Source: Pseudoduganella danionis (GTDB lineage Bacteria > Pseudomonadota > Gammaproteobacteria > Burkholderiales > Burkholderiaceae_D). Taken from it: a stretch of DNA of 64,000 nucleotides. Under the pieces are notes generated by a model. That model was not told the DNA's origin, ran no database searches, and saw only the letters and a program-made list of their open reading frames with translations. The position numbers and the translations under genes are program-made. Positions 50,706 through 60,072 of this stretch are shown one piece after another. Position 1 is the first letter of the stretch. The number at the start of each line of letters is the position of its first letter. The stretch spans positions 1,550,001 through 1,614,000 of the forward strand of contig NZ_WNKW01000001.1 of NCBI RefSeq assembly GCF_009720775.1. Direction: 5' to 3'.

Positions 50706-52316
50706 TCAGGCCAGAGCCAGCCGTGGGGCGCTGGCTGACTGCGCTGCCGAGCCCAGCCGCGTTGGTGCAGTGCGCACCAGACGGAATACGCCTACTGCAC
50801 TGACCAGTTCCTGTCCCTGCTGCTGCATGGCGGCAGCAGCAGCGGCGGCCTGTTCCACCAGTGCCGCATTCTGCTGGGTCATCTGGTCCATTTCCGTCAC
50901 CGCCTGCTGGATCTGGTTCAAGCCTGTGCTCTGCTGCATGCTGGAATCGAGGATTTCGCTCATCACGCTACTGACGTTCTGCACGCGCTGCACAATGTTG
51001 TCCATGCCGCTGCCGGTGCGCTGGGCCATCGCCACGCCGTCGGCGATGCGCGCACTGGCCACGCTGGTGAGCTGCTTGATGTCTTTGGCCGCACTGGCGG
51101 CCCGCTGCGCCAGATTGCGGACTTCCGTCGCGACGACGGCGAAGCCGCGCCCCTGATCGCCGGCGCGGGCCGCTTCCACGGCTGCATTCAGGGCCAGAAT
51201 ATTGGTCTGGAAAGCGATGCCGTCGATCAGGCTGGTGATGTCAGCAATCTGCAGCGAAGCCTGGTTGATCACTTCCATCTGCTGCACCAGCTGGCTGACC
51301 ACGGCGCCGCCGGCCTGTGCGGCACGGGCAGCCTGATCGGCCAGATCATGGGCCTGGCGCGTATGTTCGGCGCTCTGGCGGGCGGCATCGGTGACGGCAT
51401 CCAGCGAGGCGGCGGTTTCTTCCAGTGCGCCGGCCTGGTGTTCCGTGCGCGACGACAGGTCCTGATTGCCTGCCGCGATTTCACTGGCGCTGCCAGCAAT
51501 ACAGGTGCTGCTGGTTTCCACCCGCTGCACGATGTCATGCAGCTGTTCGCTCATGCCCTGCAGGGCCAGCAGTAACTGGGTGGTCTCATCGCGCCCGGCC
51601 GGGCGTATCTGCTGGGTCAGGTCGCCTCGGGCAATCTGCTCGGCGATATGGATGGCCTGCGAGAGCGGCGCGGTAATCGCGCGAGCAATGCGGTAGGCGA
51701 TGGCTACCCCGGTGAGCAGCGTCAGCACGCCCAGCACCAGCAGCAGTACGATGGTCGCTTGCGCTTCCCGTTCTGCCTCGTCGCCAGCCTGCTGCATCAG
51801 CCCGACCTGAAATTCGATCAACTTTTCCAGCGCCGTAAAGTAGCGCAACTGGGTGCTGTGCAGTTCTCCCATCAGCAATTGCAGGGCGGTGTTCTGTTCA
51901 CCCTGTTCGATCAGTTCGATAAAACGGCTGCGCTGCTGCAGATACGTGTTGCGCTCGTGCTGTATTACCTGGAAGATGGCGCGCGCCTGGGGCATCTGCA
52001 TGGTGTGATCCAGCTGTTCCATGCGGGTGGAGATGCGCTGGCGGTCTTGCTGCAACTGCTGTTCGGCAGCGGCGCGCTGGGCCGGGTCGGACTGCAGGGC
52101 CAGCGAGATCAGATTGATGGTGCTGTTGTTTAAGGTGTCCTTGATGTCATGCAGGGCGACGATTTTGGGATAGCGGTTTTCCAGCAGCAGATTCAGATCC
52201 TGATTGATCTGGCGCACCTTCGTCTCGGCAACCACGGCCATGATGACGGTGAGCGAGAGCAGGATGCCAAAACCCAAGGCCAGCTTGTGCGAGATTCGTA
52301 GTTGCTGTAATTTCAT
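50706..52316 (-). CDS. Methyl-accepting chemotaxis protein, 4HB-type sensor
   Basis: A ~536-residue chemoreceptor with TM1 (~10-32), a periplasmic four-helix bundle (~35-190; ENRYPKIVALHDIKDTLNNSTINLISLALQSDP), TM2 (~192-213), HAMP and the signalling tip FQTNILALNAAVEAARAGDQGR. It closely resembles the receptor at 20325-21941 in plan, with a divergent sensor, so the two are likely paralogues. No CheR pentapeptide (ends APRLALA). ATG 52316 follows GGGG at proper spacing; ATG 52328 is an alternative. Monocistronic. Confidence 0.9.
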   Translation of the reverse strand: MKLQQLRISHKLALGFGILLSLTVIMAVVAETKVRQINQDLNLLLENRYPKIVALHDIKDTLNNSTINLISLALQSDPAQRAAAEQQLQQDRQRISTRMEQLDHTMQMPQARAIFQVIQHERNTYLQQRSRFIELIEQGEQNTALQLLMGELHSTQLRYFTALEKLIEFQVGLMQQAGDEAEREAQATIVLLLVLGVLTLLTGVAIAYRIARAITAPLSQAIHIAEQIARGDLTQQIRPAGRDETTQLLLALQGMSEQLHDIVQRVETSSTCIAGSASEIAAGNQDLSSRTEHQAGALEETAASLDAVTDAARQSAEHTRQAHDLADQAARAAQAGGAVVSQLVQQMEVINQASLQIADITSLIDGIAFQTNILALNAAVEAARAGDQGRGFAVVATEVRNLAQRAASAAKDIKQLTSVASARIADGVAMAQRTGSGMDNIVQRVQNVSSVMSEILDSSMQQSTGLNQIQQAVTEMDQMTQQNAALVEQAAAAAAAMQQQGQELVSAVGVFRLVRTAPTRLGSAAQSASAPRLALA

Positions 52317-52676
52317 GATATTCCCCATGGATGCAGCCCGTTACTTTTGGATAGATTTGCTGGAAAAATTTGAATAAACCGATTTTATCGAATATCACAT
52401 TAAAATACTAAATTTGATTTTCTATTGAGTTCATTAAACAAAGCTATCGTATTGATAGCCAGAATTGGCGGATTTGTTCAACACAAAACTGATTCCTGGG
52501 GTCTAGCACTTTTGATTTTGGGTATATTGCTCTAATACATCGACAGTTTCCTCTTGGAAGTATAAAGTTCGCCTTCCGGTTTTTCTGGCGTTACTTTTCT
52601 AGCGTTTCCCATCACGCTGATCGCGCCGGCCGCACGCGGCCCGCAACGCTGCTTTTCCCTACACTCTGGACTTTAC
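52317..52676. other. 360-base AT-rich gap between a chemoreceptor and the barrel/PBP/c-di-GMP operon
   Basis: No coding frame is credible here. It holds the divergent promoters of both sides. A perfect dyad GCTATC-GTATT-GATAGC lies at 52443-52459. TATATT near 52522 is a possible -10 for the rightward operon but lacks a good -35. I looked for sigma28 sites (TAAA-N15-GCCGATAA) before the chemoreceptor and found only a weak TTCGATAA on the minus strand. Confidence 0.4.
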
Positions 52677-53930
52677 ATGGCGTTTGCCCCCTTATTTCTG
52701 CGCCCCAGCCGGGCGCTGCTGCTGCTTTTATCGTTGCTCGCAGCCGCCGGTGCATGGGCGGACGACGCTGCACCCGGCGCTTTGCGCATCAGTGGCTTTG
52801 GCACGCTGGGCTATGTGCATAGCAATGAAGATCAGGCCGACTACAGCGCCAGTGCGCTCAATCCCGGCACGGCCGGGGCCAGCAAAGTCTGGAGTCCTGA
52901 TGTGGACAGCCGGCTGGGCGTACAGGCCGATTGGCTGCTGAGTCCGCACTGGTCGGTAGTCGTGCAACTGGTGGCTGAACGCAGCCTGCAGAATGGCTAT
53001 GCACCCCAGCTCGAATGGGCCAATGTGAAGTACCAGTTCAGCCCCGAACTGAATCTGCGGCTGGGCCGGATCGCCTTGCCGCTGCTGCTGGTGGGCGACT
53101 ATCGCAAGGCCGGCTATGCGCTGCCGTGGGTGCGCCCGCCGGTGGAACTGTATGGCGCCATCCCGATCACCAATAGTGACGGGGTGGATGCCAATTACCG
53201 CTGGGCTAGCGGCGAGATGACCCATAGCACCCAGTTGTTTTACGGTCATGCCGATGTGCCGTTCAAGGCGCAGGCACGCGCCAAGGCACAGGCCATGACG
53301 GGCTTGTCGCATATCGCCACGCTGGGCGCCCTGAGCGTGCGCCTGAGTGCCATGACCACGCGCGTTTCGGCCAATCTGGCGCCCGAGCTGTTCGACGGCT
53401 TGCGGGAGGCGGGTGCGGCCGGCGCCGCGCTGGAAGCGCGCTACGCGCTCGACAATGCCCGCACGGGCACGGTGGCACTGGGCTTTAGCTACGATAGCTG
53501 TGCATGGTTCCTGACGGGTGAAGCCGCCAGCATGACCAGCCATTCCTTCCTCGGCCATCGTAGCGCGGCCTATCTGAGCGGCGGCCTGCGTTTCGGCGAC
53601 TGGACCCCGTATCTGGCTTACGCCATCGCCCAGCCGGTGTCGCCGATCGCCGATCCGGGCCTGCCGCTGTCCGGCCTCGATGGCACCCGGCTGGCGCGTA
53701 GCAGCAGGCTCAATAGCGGCCTGAATTATCTGCTGTCGTCCATCCCGCACCAGCACAGCCTGACGGCCGGGGTGCGCTGGGATGTGGCGCGCAACTATGC
53801 GCTGAAAATGCAGTACGAGCGACTGATGCCGGTGAGCGGCACGCGCGGCACCCTGATTCATGTCCAGCCCGGCTTCCGTGCCGGTCACGCGATCAGCGTG
53901 TTCAGCGCTGCGCTGGACTTCGTGTTCTGA
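52677..53930 (+). CDS. Outer-membrane beta-barrel (porin-like) protein
   Basis: A 417-residue exported protein: signal peptide (~1-28, ending GAWADD), then alternating hydrophobic strands typical of a barrel (ISGFGTLGYVHSNED; WSVVVQLVAERSLQ; WANVKYQFSPELNLRLGRIALP), ending with the aromatic F-x-F signature ALDFVF used by the BAM insertion machinery. Similar barrels occur next to PstS-like proteins and sensor enzymes. It is the first gene of a three-gene operon; its stop TGA lies 11 bases before the preferred start of the next gene. Pore or ligand function unknown. Confidence 0.85.
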   Translation: MAFAPLFLRPSRALLLLLSLLAAAGAWADDAAPGALRISGFGTLGYVHSNEDQADYSASALNPGTAGASKVWSPDVDSRLGVQADWLLSPHWSVVVQLVAERSLQNGYAPQLEWANVKYQFSPELNLRLGRIALPLLLVGDYRKAGYALPWVRPPVELYGAIPITNSDGVDANYRWASGEMTHSTQLFYGHADVPFKAQARAKAQAMTGLSHIATLGALSVRLSAMTTRVSANLAPELFDGLREAGAAGAALEARYALDNARTGTVALGFSYDSCAWFLTGEAASMTSHSFLGHRSAAYLSGGLRFGDWTPYLAYAIAQPVSPIADPGLPLSGLDGTRLARSSRLNSGLNYLLSSIPHQHSLTAGVRWDVARNYALKMQYERLMPVSGTRGTLIHVQPGFRAGHAISVFSAALDFVF

Positions 53931-53941
53931 TGGGGGCACAT

Positions 53942-54385
53942 ATGTCACGCTACTGGCAACAATGCTGCGCCTTTGGTCTGAGCCTGCTGATCCTGCTGGC
54001 CGATGGTGCCAGTGCCACGGCTGCCGAACTGGTGGTCATCGTGTCGGCACGCAGCCCCCTGGTTGCGCTCAGCACCGAGCAGGTGGCCGATATCTTCCTG
54101 GCCCGCACGGCACGTCTGCCCAGCGGTGAAGAAGTTCAGGCGCTCGATCTGCCGCTGGGCCACGCCCTGCGCGACGAGTTCTACGCGCGCGTGGCCGGCA
54201 AGTCGCCAGCGCTGATGAAAGCCTACTGGACCCGCATGGTATTTACGGGCCGGGGCCAGCCGCCGCGCGAACTGAGTTCGATGGCGGCCATCCGCAAGCT
54301 GGTGGGCGAGAATCCCGCCACCATCGCCTACCTCGAGCGCAGCGCGCTCGATGCCAGCGTTAAAGCCGTGCTGGTGCTGCGATGA
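53942..54385 (+). CDS. Small PstS-like periplasmic binding protein
   Basis: A ~147-residue exported protein. Signal peptide (LSLLILLADGASATAAE), then one lobe of a phosphate-binding-type fold (ELVVIVSARSPLVALSTEQVADIFLARTARLPSGEEVQALDLPLGHALRDEFYARVAGKSPALMKAYWTRMVFTGRGQPPRELSS). The 'VxxIFLG' and 'FxGRGxPP' patterns occur in small PstS-like domains encoded beside sensor proteins. It is half the size of a real PstS, so it is more likely a sensor subunit than a transport component. ATG 53942 follows GGGGG; ATG 53930 overlaps the barrel stop. Its end overlaps the GGDEF-EAL start (ATGA). Confidence 0.82.
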   Translation: MSRYWQQCCAFGLSLLILLADGASATAAELVVIVSARSPLVALSTEQVADIFLARTARLPSGEEVQALDLPLGHALRDEFYARVAGKSPALMKAYWTRMVFTGRGQPPRELSSMAAIRKLVGENPATIAYLERSALDASVKAVLVLR

Positions 54386-57033
54386 TGCGCAAATCGATCT
54401 TCGCGCGCCGGCGCCCGTGGCTGCGCCGTGGCCTGGATAGCTATCTGGCGCTGCCCCTGTTTGCCGGCCTGCTGCTGCTGGCGATCTGGCTGGTGACGCT
54501 GCACGAAATTAATAACGAACGGGCCCACGCGCAGGAAGCCGTGAGCGATTCGCTGCGCGAACTGATGGGCACTTACGAAGCCCAGGTGTCGCGCAGTCTG
54601 GACGGCATAGACCAGACCCTGCGCGTGGTGAAGTATGCGGTCGAGCGCAAGGGCGCGCTGGGCGCGTTCGCTGAACTGGAACGGGTGGGCCTGCTGCCGC
54701 CGGGCGTAGTATTCAATGTCAGCATCGTCGACCGCAATGGTCAGGTGGTGGCCAGCCGGCCGCGCCGCAGCAGCATGTCGGTGGCCGACCAGCCGTATTT
54801 CAAGGTGCATCAGGAGCGCGACAGCGGCGCTACCTTTGTCAGCCCAGTGTCGCGCGATGTGGCCAATAGCGACTGGCACGTGCACTTCACGCGCCGGCTC
54901 GACGATGCGCTGGGCAATTTCGCCGGCATCGTCATCGTGGAAACGGATCCCGCCTATTTCACCAGCAGCTATGAGCGCAGCCGTCTGGGCGAGCTGGGCA
55001 TGCTGGCGCTGGTGGGATCGGACGGCATCGTGCGCGCCTTGCGTACGGGCGACAAGCTGAGTTTCGGCCAGCGCCTGAATGCCCAGCAGTTCGGCCATCT
55101 GGATGGCGTGGCGCGCTACAGCGATATGCGCGAACTGCATGGCGTGGCACTGAATGTGGTGGTGGGGCTGGCGCAGCAGGAGGCCATGAGCAGCTTCGAG
55201 CGCCAGCGCAAGGAAAAGCTGTGGCAGGCCGGCATCGCCAGCGCCGTGCTGGTGCTGGGCAGCACCCTGCTATGCCTGTGGGCCTGGCAGGGCGCGCGCC
55301 ACCGCACCCACGTGCGGCGTGCGCAGGAAACCTATGCGGCAGCGACGGCCGCCAGCATGGATGCCTTCTTCGTGCTGCGCGCCGTGCGCGACAGCGCGGG
55401 CGAGATCAGCGACTTCGCCTTCTTCGACACCAATTCGCGGGCCGAGAAGATGATAGGCCATAGCAAGGAGGAATTGCGCGGCATGACCTTGTGCGGCTTG
55501 TCGCCGCAGGCGCGCAGCAGCGCCATGTTTGCCGGCATGGTGCGGGTGATGCGACTGGGCGGCGTGCACGAACAGGAATGGGAAAACAATCTGCCCCAGC
55601 TCAAGGCGCGCTGGCTACACCAGCAGATGGTGGCCGTGGAGGGCGGGGTGGTGGCCATCGTGCGCGATATCACTGAACGCAAGCTCGCTGAAGAGCGCAT
55701 GCTGCATCTGGCTCACCATGATACGTTGACTGGCCTGCCCAATCGCAGCCGCATCAACGCGCGGCTGGATCAGGCCATCGCCCAGGCGCACCGCCACAAC
55801 AGTGCGCTGCTGGTGGCGTTTATCGATCTCGACGGCTTCAAGCTGGTCAACGACAGTCTGGGCCACAATGCCGGCGACGAACTGCTCAAGGTGGTGGCCG
55901 AGCGCATGGGCGACTGCCTGCGCGCTGGCGATGTGGTCGGGCGCTTCGGCGGTGACGAATTCGTGCTGCTGCTGAACGAGCGCCATGGAGTGGAAGCGGC
56001 GCCCGTGCTGGAGCGCGTGCGCGAAGCCGTGCTCGAATCTATCCTGCTGTGCGATCAGGAAGTGCAGGTGAGCTGCAGTATCGGCGTGGCCGTGTATCCC
56101 GACGATGGTGCCGATGCCGAGACTTTGCTGATGCATGCCGATACGGCCATGTACCGTGCCAAGGATCTGGGCAAGAACAACTGCCAGTTCTACACGCGCG
56201 AAATGAATGCCACCATAGAACGCAAGCTGCACATGCTGGAAGGCTTGCGCAATGCCGTCGATGAAGGCCAGTTCCAGCTGGTCTACCAGCCCAAGGTGGA
56301 CCTGCGTACGGGCCATGTGTTCGGGGTGGAAGCGCTGGTGCGCTGGCTGCATCCGGAATATGGCCTGCTGGGGCCGGACCGCTTCATTCCGCTGGCCGAA
56401 GAAAGCGGCATCATTTTCGCGCTGGGCGAATGGGTGCTGCAGACGGCCTGCCGGCAGAACCAGATCTGGCAGGAGGCCGGGCTGTCGCCGCTGCGCATTT
56501 CCGTCAACGTTTCGCCGCGCCAGTTTGAAGAACAGCGGCTGGTACAGCGCGTGGCACAGGCGCTGGAAGAGAGCGGGCTGGCGCCCGAGTGGCTGGAACT
56601 GGAAGTGACGGAAGGCGTGATCATGCGCGACCTGCAGCAGGCCGTGGCCAAGATGGGCGAGCTGCGTGCGATGGGCATCTCGCTGTCGATCGACGATTTC
56701 GGTACCGGCTATTCCAGCCTGTCGGCTCTCAAGTCTTTCCCCATCAGTACGCTGAAAATCGATAAATCGTTTGTGCGTGATCTGGGCAGCAATGCCGGCG
56801 ACGAAGCCATTGCCAGTTCCATCATCGGTCTGGCGCACCAGTTGCGCTTGCGCGTGATAGCCGAAGGCGTGGAGACGGAAGAGCAGCGGGCCTTCCTGCG
56901 CCATAACGGTTGCGACGAGATGCAGGGCTATTTGTTCAGCCGTCCGCTGGCGCCCGAGCAGCTGCGCCAGCTGTTGTTGCGCCAGTCGCCGCCTGAGCTA
57001 GCCCAGCGCCAGCTGGCCGCCGCAGCGGCCTGA
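54382..57033 (+). CDS. Cache-PAS-GGDEF-EAL c-di-GMP enzyme
   Basis: An 883-residue membrane protein. TM1 (~24-42), a periplasmic dCache-like domain (~45-275; SRSLDGIDQTLRVVKYAVERKG; VADQPYFKVHQERDSGATFVSPVSRDV), TM2 (~280-300) and PAS (~320-440). GGDEF follows with an intact GGDEF at 523-527 (GRFGGDEFVLLL), then EAL with EAL at 650-652, [17 protein letters not shown] and KIDKSFV. Both activities look possible. It overlaps the PstS-like gene by 4 bases, so the periplasmic protein and the barrel are made with it; a signal from the envelope to c-di-GMP is the natural reading. Confidence 0.92.
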   Translation: MMRKSIFARRRPWLRRGLDSYLALPLFAGLLLLAIWLVTLHEINNERAHAQEAVSDSLRELMGTYEAQVSRSLDGIDQTLRVVKYAVERKGALGAFAELERVGLLPPGVVFNVSIVDRNGQVVASRPRRSSMSVADQPYFKVHQERDSGATFVSPVSRDVANSDWHVHFTRRLDDALGNFAGIVIVETDPAYFTSSYERSRLGELGMLALVGSDGIVRALRTGDKLSFGQRLNAQQFGHLDGVARYSDMRELHGVALNVVVGLAQQEAMSSFERQRKEKLWQAGIASAVLVLGSTLLCLWAWQGARHRTHVRRAQETYAAATAASMDAFFVLRAVRDSAGEISDFAFFDTNSRAEKMIGHSKEELRGMTLCGLSPQARSSAMFAGMVRVMRLGGVHEQEWENNLPQLKARWLHQQMVAVEGGVVAIVRDITERKLAEERMLHLAHHDTLTGLPNRSRINARLDQAIAQAHRHNSALLVAFIDLDGFKLVNDSLGHNAGDELLKVVAERMGDCLRAGDVVGRFGGDEFVLLLNERHGVEAAPVLERVREAVLESILLCDQEVQVSCSIGVAVYPDDGADAETLLMHADTAMYRAKDLGKNNCQFYTREMNATIERKLHMLEGLRNAVDEGQFQLVYQPKVDLRTGHVFGVEALVRWLHPEYGLLGPDRFIPLAEESGIIFALGEWVLQTACRQNQIWQEAGLSPLRISVNVSPRQFEEQRLVQRVAQALEESGLAPEWLELEVTEGVIMRDLQQAVAKMGELRAMGISLSIDDFGTGYSSLSALKSFPISTLKIDKSFVRDLGSNAGDEAIASSIIGLAHQLRLRVIAEGVETEEQRAFLRHNGCDEMQGYLFSRPLAPEQLRQLLLRQSPPELAQRQLAAAAA

Positions 57034-57135
57034 CGCACTGGCGTGGCCAGCGCACGCCGGGCTGGTATGCGCTTGATCTCGCGCGTGGCGCGCCAGCCAT
57101 GTATCATGGCAGCCTTGCCCTGATCGTGATCGAAG

Positions 57136-57648
57136 ATGAGATATTGGTTGGCCAGTGAGCGCGGTGCGCACTTTGTTCTGTTGCTTGGCATCGGCTTGGT
57201 GTTGCTGTTTGCCGTGCTGGAATGGCGTTTCCCCAGCGAGCAGCAGCTGCAGACGGCCAGCGGCCGGCTCGAGTGGGAACGCAGCACTATCGATAGCTAT
57301 TATTTCGGTCTGCAGGGCGAAGAGCGCATGTTTGTGCTGTACCGCAAAGGTGATCCCGAACAGAAGCTGCAGGCTGCGCTGCATGATGCGGTGGCCTATC
57401 CGGCCCGGGTCAGTTTCGACCCGCAGCAGCGCGGCGGCGCCATGCTGCTGTCCGGCCAGTTCTATCCCGTGTATGGCGTCAGTGTAGGCGGCAAGCCGGT
57501 ACTTCCGCTGGAAACGGTGCGTGGCTATTACCGACACGACAATCTGGTGGCACTGGGACTGGGGCTGCTATTTCTGCTGGCGGGCGGCTGGCGCAGCTAT
57601 CAGTGCGCCACCGCGATCAAGCGCTATCCGCTCGACCAGCTCGACTAA
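57136..57648 (+). CDS. Hypothetical two-helix membrane protein
   Basis: A 170-residue protein with hydrophobic helices at ~10-28 and ~137-153 enclosing a ~105-residue periplasmic or cytoplasmic domain (RLEWERSTIDSYYFGLQGEERMFVLYRKGDPEQKLQAALHDA), and a short tail. I do not recognise the family. The middle domain resembles small beta-rich folds that bind surfaces, but no motif is diagnostic. It lies 102 bases after the GGDEF-EAL gene and is probably a separate unit; it is convergent with the HDOD gene. Confidence 0.7.
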   Translation: MRYWLASERGAHFVLLLGIGLVLLFAVLEWRFPSEQQLQTASGRLEWERSTIDSYYFGLQGEERMFVLYRKGDPEQKLQAALHDAVAYPARVSFDPQQRGGAMLLSGQFYPVYGVSVGGKPVLPLETVRGYYRHDNLVALGLGLLFLLAGGWRSYQCATAIKRYPLDQLD

Positions 57649-57667
57649 GCCAGCGGCGGTACTGCGC

Positions 57668-58507
57668 TCAGACCAGCAGCGCAGCGTTCATTTCGATGGC
57701 GTGGATCTTGGCTTCGGCCAGCATGGACTCGAGCTTCTCGTCATCGATGAATAGTTCGATTGCCGATTCCGAATGGGGCGGCAGATCGCGTTCGGGTTCC
57801 TGCAGCGGCGATTTCACGGGCGTGAGCAGATTGGCCAGCAGCAGCGTATCGAACAGGGTTTCCGGCGGAATCGACAGGAAGCCGTCACGCAGGCTTTCGA
57901 TGGCTTCCGAAACCGGCTCGGGGATGCACAGCTTGCGCAGCACTTCACGCGTAATGATTTCTTCGCTGGCCGCATGCCAGTTTTCCGGATCTTCTTCCAG
58001 CAAGCCGGGGAATTCTTCAGCGCGCGACAGCAGATAGAAGCCGCTGACTTCATGCACGATGGAAGCAAACAAAGCCGTATCGGGATTCACTCCCGTCACG
58101 CGGCGCGCGATGATGCGCGCCAGTGCAGCCACGGCAATGGTATGGTCCCACAGCTTCTCGGCCTTGGCGCGCAGCGCGGGATCGGTAATCTTGCTGCCGA
58201 ATGAACGTACCACCATGGCGGCGGCCAGCGCGAACAGGTTCTGGTAGCCGATGCGCATGATGGCGCCGCGTACATTGGTGATCACGGGGGCGCCGGCCCG
58301 GTTGAACATGGCGGAATTGGAAATCGCCACGGTGCGTGCCGCCAGTTGCGGCTCGGCCAGAACCAGGCTGATGGCTTTATCGATAGGACATTCGGGATCA
58401 TCCAGTGCCAACTGGACGCGCAGTGCCGCGTTAACGCTGGTCGGGAAGACCAGTTCGCCACGGATGGCCATTGCCGCGATGTGACCGTAGGCTTCGAGTT
58501 TGTTCAT
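57668..58507 (-). CDS. HDOD domain signalling protein
   Basis: A 279-residue cytoplasmic protein of the HDOD family, a catalytically dead relative of HD-GYP found with chemotaxis, c-di-GMP and two-component proteins. It shows FPTSVNAALRVQLALDDPECPIDKAISLVLAEPQLAARTVAISNSAMFNRAGAPVITNVRGAIMRIGYQNL and ALFASIVHEVSGFYLLSRAEE, where the metal HD pair is replaced. ATG 58507 directly follows a promoter (TTGAGT-N17-TATAAT) whose predicted start is about 58508, so the mRNA appears leaderless. Monocistronic; function unproven. Confidence 0.88.
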   Translation of the reverse strand: MNKLEAYGHIAAMAIRGELVFPTSVNAALRVQLALDDPECPIDKAISLVLAEPQLAARTVAISNSAMFNRAGAPVITNVRGAIMRIGYQNLFALAAAMVVRSFGSKITDPALRAKAEKLWDHTIAVAALARIIARRVTGVNPDTALFASIVHEVSGFYLLSRAEEFPGLLEEDPENWHAASEEIITREVLRKLCIPEPVSEAIESLRDGFLSIPPETLFDTLLLANLLTPVKSPLQEPERDLPPHSESAIELFIDDEKLESMLAEAKIHAIEMNAALLV

Positions 58508-58514
58508 GGTCAAA

Positions 58515-58543
58515 ATTATACGCATGCGGCACGGCATACTCAA
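58515..58543 (-). promoter_or_regulatory. Promoter of the HDOD gene giving a leaderless mRNA
   Basis: On the minus strand TTGAGT (58543-58538), 17-base spacer, consensus TATAAT (58520-58515). Standard spacing puts +1 at about 58508, one base before the ATG at 58507, and no Shine-Dalgarno is present. Upstream at 58569-58589 is an AT-rich dyad AAAACGA-N7-TCGTTTT. Confidence 0.6.
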
Positions 58544-58604
58544 CGCCCGCGTAAGAATAGTGCATTACAAAACGACAATATTTCGTTTTAAGCGATCTGA
58601 ACTG

Positions 58605-58635
58605 GACAAAATACAACGGCGCCACTGGGGCGCCG
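58605..58635 (-). terminator. Probable terminator of dadA
   Basis: Stem CGGCGCC (58617-58623), loop ACTGG, stem GGCGCCG (58629-58635). Read leftward it is followed by the T-rich TTGTATTTTG, 50-80 bases after the dadA stop codon. Confidence 0.55.
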
Positions 58636-58687
58636 TGCGAAAACATCATGGCGCCCGACCTTGTCGGCCGTAGCGCCCGGCCCTGGA

Positions 58688-59971
58688 TCAGGCGTTGACC
58701 AGTTGTGGCTGGCCGCCGCCGGGTTGCTGCTGATAGCGTGCCACCGACAGGTCGTCGGCCTTGATGGCCGGGCGGCGCGAAGAAATCAGATCCGCCAGCA
58801 ATTGGGCCGAGCCGCAGGACATGGTCCAGCCCAGCGTGCCGTGGCCCGTGTTGATGAACAGATTGCGCACACCGGTGCGACCGACCACGGGCGTGCCGTC
58901 CGGCGTCATCGGCCGCAGGCCCGTCCAGAAGCTGGCTTCGGCCGTGTTGCCGGCGCCGGGGAACAGGTCGTTGACCACCATTTCCAGCGTCTCGCGGCGG
59001 CGCGGATTCAGGCGCAGGTCGAAGCCGGCGATTTCGGCCATGCCGCCCACGCGGATGCGGTCGTCGAAACGGGTCACGGCGATCTTGTAGGTCTCGTCCA
59101 GAATGGTCGAGACGGGCGCGGCCGCCGCGTTGACGATAGGCACGGTGATCGAATAGCCTTTCAGCGGGTAGACCGGGATCTTCACCAGACCCTTGAGGAA
59201 GCTGGTGGAATAGGCGCCCAGCGCTACCACATAGCTATCAGCCGTGACCACTTCGGCGCCGCACTGCACACCGCGGATTTCGTCGCCGGCCGTAATCAGG
59301 CGGCTGATGTCGACGTTGTAGCGGAACTTCACGCCCAGCTCTTCGGCCATGGCCGTCAGACGGGTGGTGAACAGCTGGCAATCGCCCGTTTCATCGTTAG
59401 GCAGGCGCAGGCCGCCCACCAGCTTGTTCTGGTCCAGGCCCGGTTCGGCCGCCACCAGCTGCTCGCGCGTCAGCAGTTCGTAGGGCACACCGGTTTCTTC
59501 CAGTACGCGGATATCCTTGGCCGCATCGTCGAGCTGCTTCTGGGTGCGGAACAGCTGGGTGGTGCCTTGCTGGCGGCCTTCGTATGCGATGCCGGTGCTG
59601 GCGCGCAGGGCTTTGAAGCAGTCGCGGCTGTATTCAGCCAGACGTACCATGCGTTCCTTGTTCACGCCATAGCGTTCGGCATTGCAGTTCTGCAGCATCT
59701 GCCACATCCATTGCAGCTGGAACAGGGTGCCGTCCGGGCTGATGGACAGCGGCGCGTGACGCTGCAACATCCATTTCATGGCTTTCAGGGGAATGCCGGG
59801 CGCGGCCCATGGCGAAGCGTAGCCGGGCGAGATCTGGCCGGCGTTGGCGAAACTGGTTTCGAGTGCCGGACCCGGTTGACGGTCGAGCACGGTGACTTCG
59901 TGGCCGGCGCGGGCCAGATAGTAGGCACTGGTGACGCCGATAACTCCGCTACCCAAGATAACAACGCGCAT
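58688..59971 (-). CDS. dadA: D-amino acid dehydrogenase small subunit
   Basis: A 427-residue FAD flavoprotein that oxidizes D-amino acids, chiefly D-alanine from catabolism of L-alanine, to the 2-oxo acid on the inner face of the membrane. It has an N-terminal dinucleotide fold ([30 protein letters not shown]), [24 protein letters not shown] and the C-terminal FAD contact [27 protein letters not shown], all classic DadA. GGGAG precedes the ATG. It is divergent from an Lrp-type gene, the usual regulator arrangement (dadR/lrp-dadA). No dadX racemase in the window. Confidence 0.95.
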   Translation of the reverse strand: MRVVILGSGVIGVTSAYYLARAGHEVTVLDRQPGPALETSFANAGQISPGYASPWAAPGIPLKAMKWMLQRHAPLSISPDGTLFQLQWMWQMLQNCNAERYGVNKERMVRLAEYSRDCFKALRASTGIAYEGRQQGTTQLFRTQKQLDDAAKDIRVLEETGVPYELLTREQLVAAEPGLDQNKLVGGLRLPNDETGDCQLFTTRLTAMAEELGVKFRYNVDISRLITAGDEIRGVQCGAEVVTADSYVVALGAYSTSFLKGLVKIPVYPLKGYSITVPIVNAAAAPVSTILDETYKIAVTRFDDRIRVGGMAEIAGFDLRLNPRRRETLEMVVNDLFPGAGNTAEASFWTGLRPMTPDGTPVVGRTGVRNLFINTGHGTLGWTMSCGSAQLLADLISSRRPAIKADDLSVARYQQQPGGGQPQLVNA

Positions 59972-60072
59972 TGCAGTCTCCCTATTATTTGTTCATGCCA
60001 GATATTCCGCTATGGTATTCTCATTTAACTAGCATTTGTTACTATATAACTTGAACATTTCAGTGGATTTTC

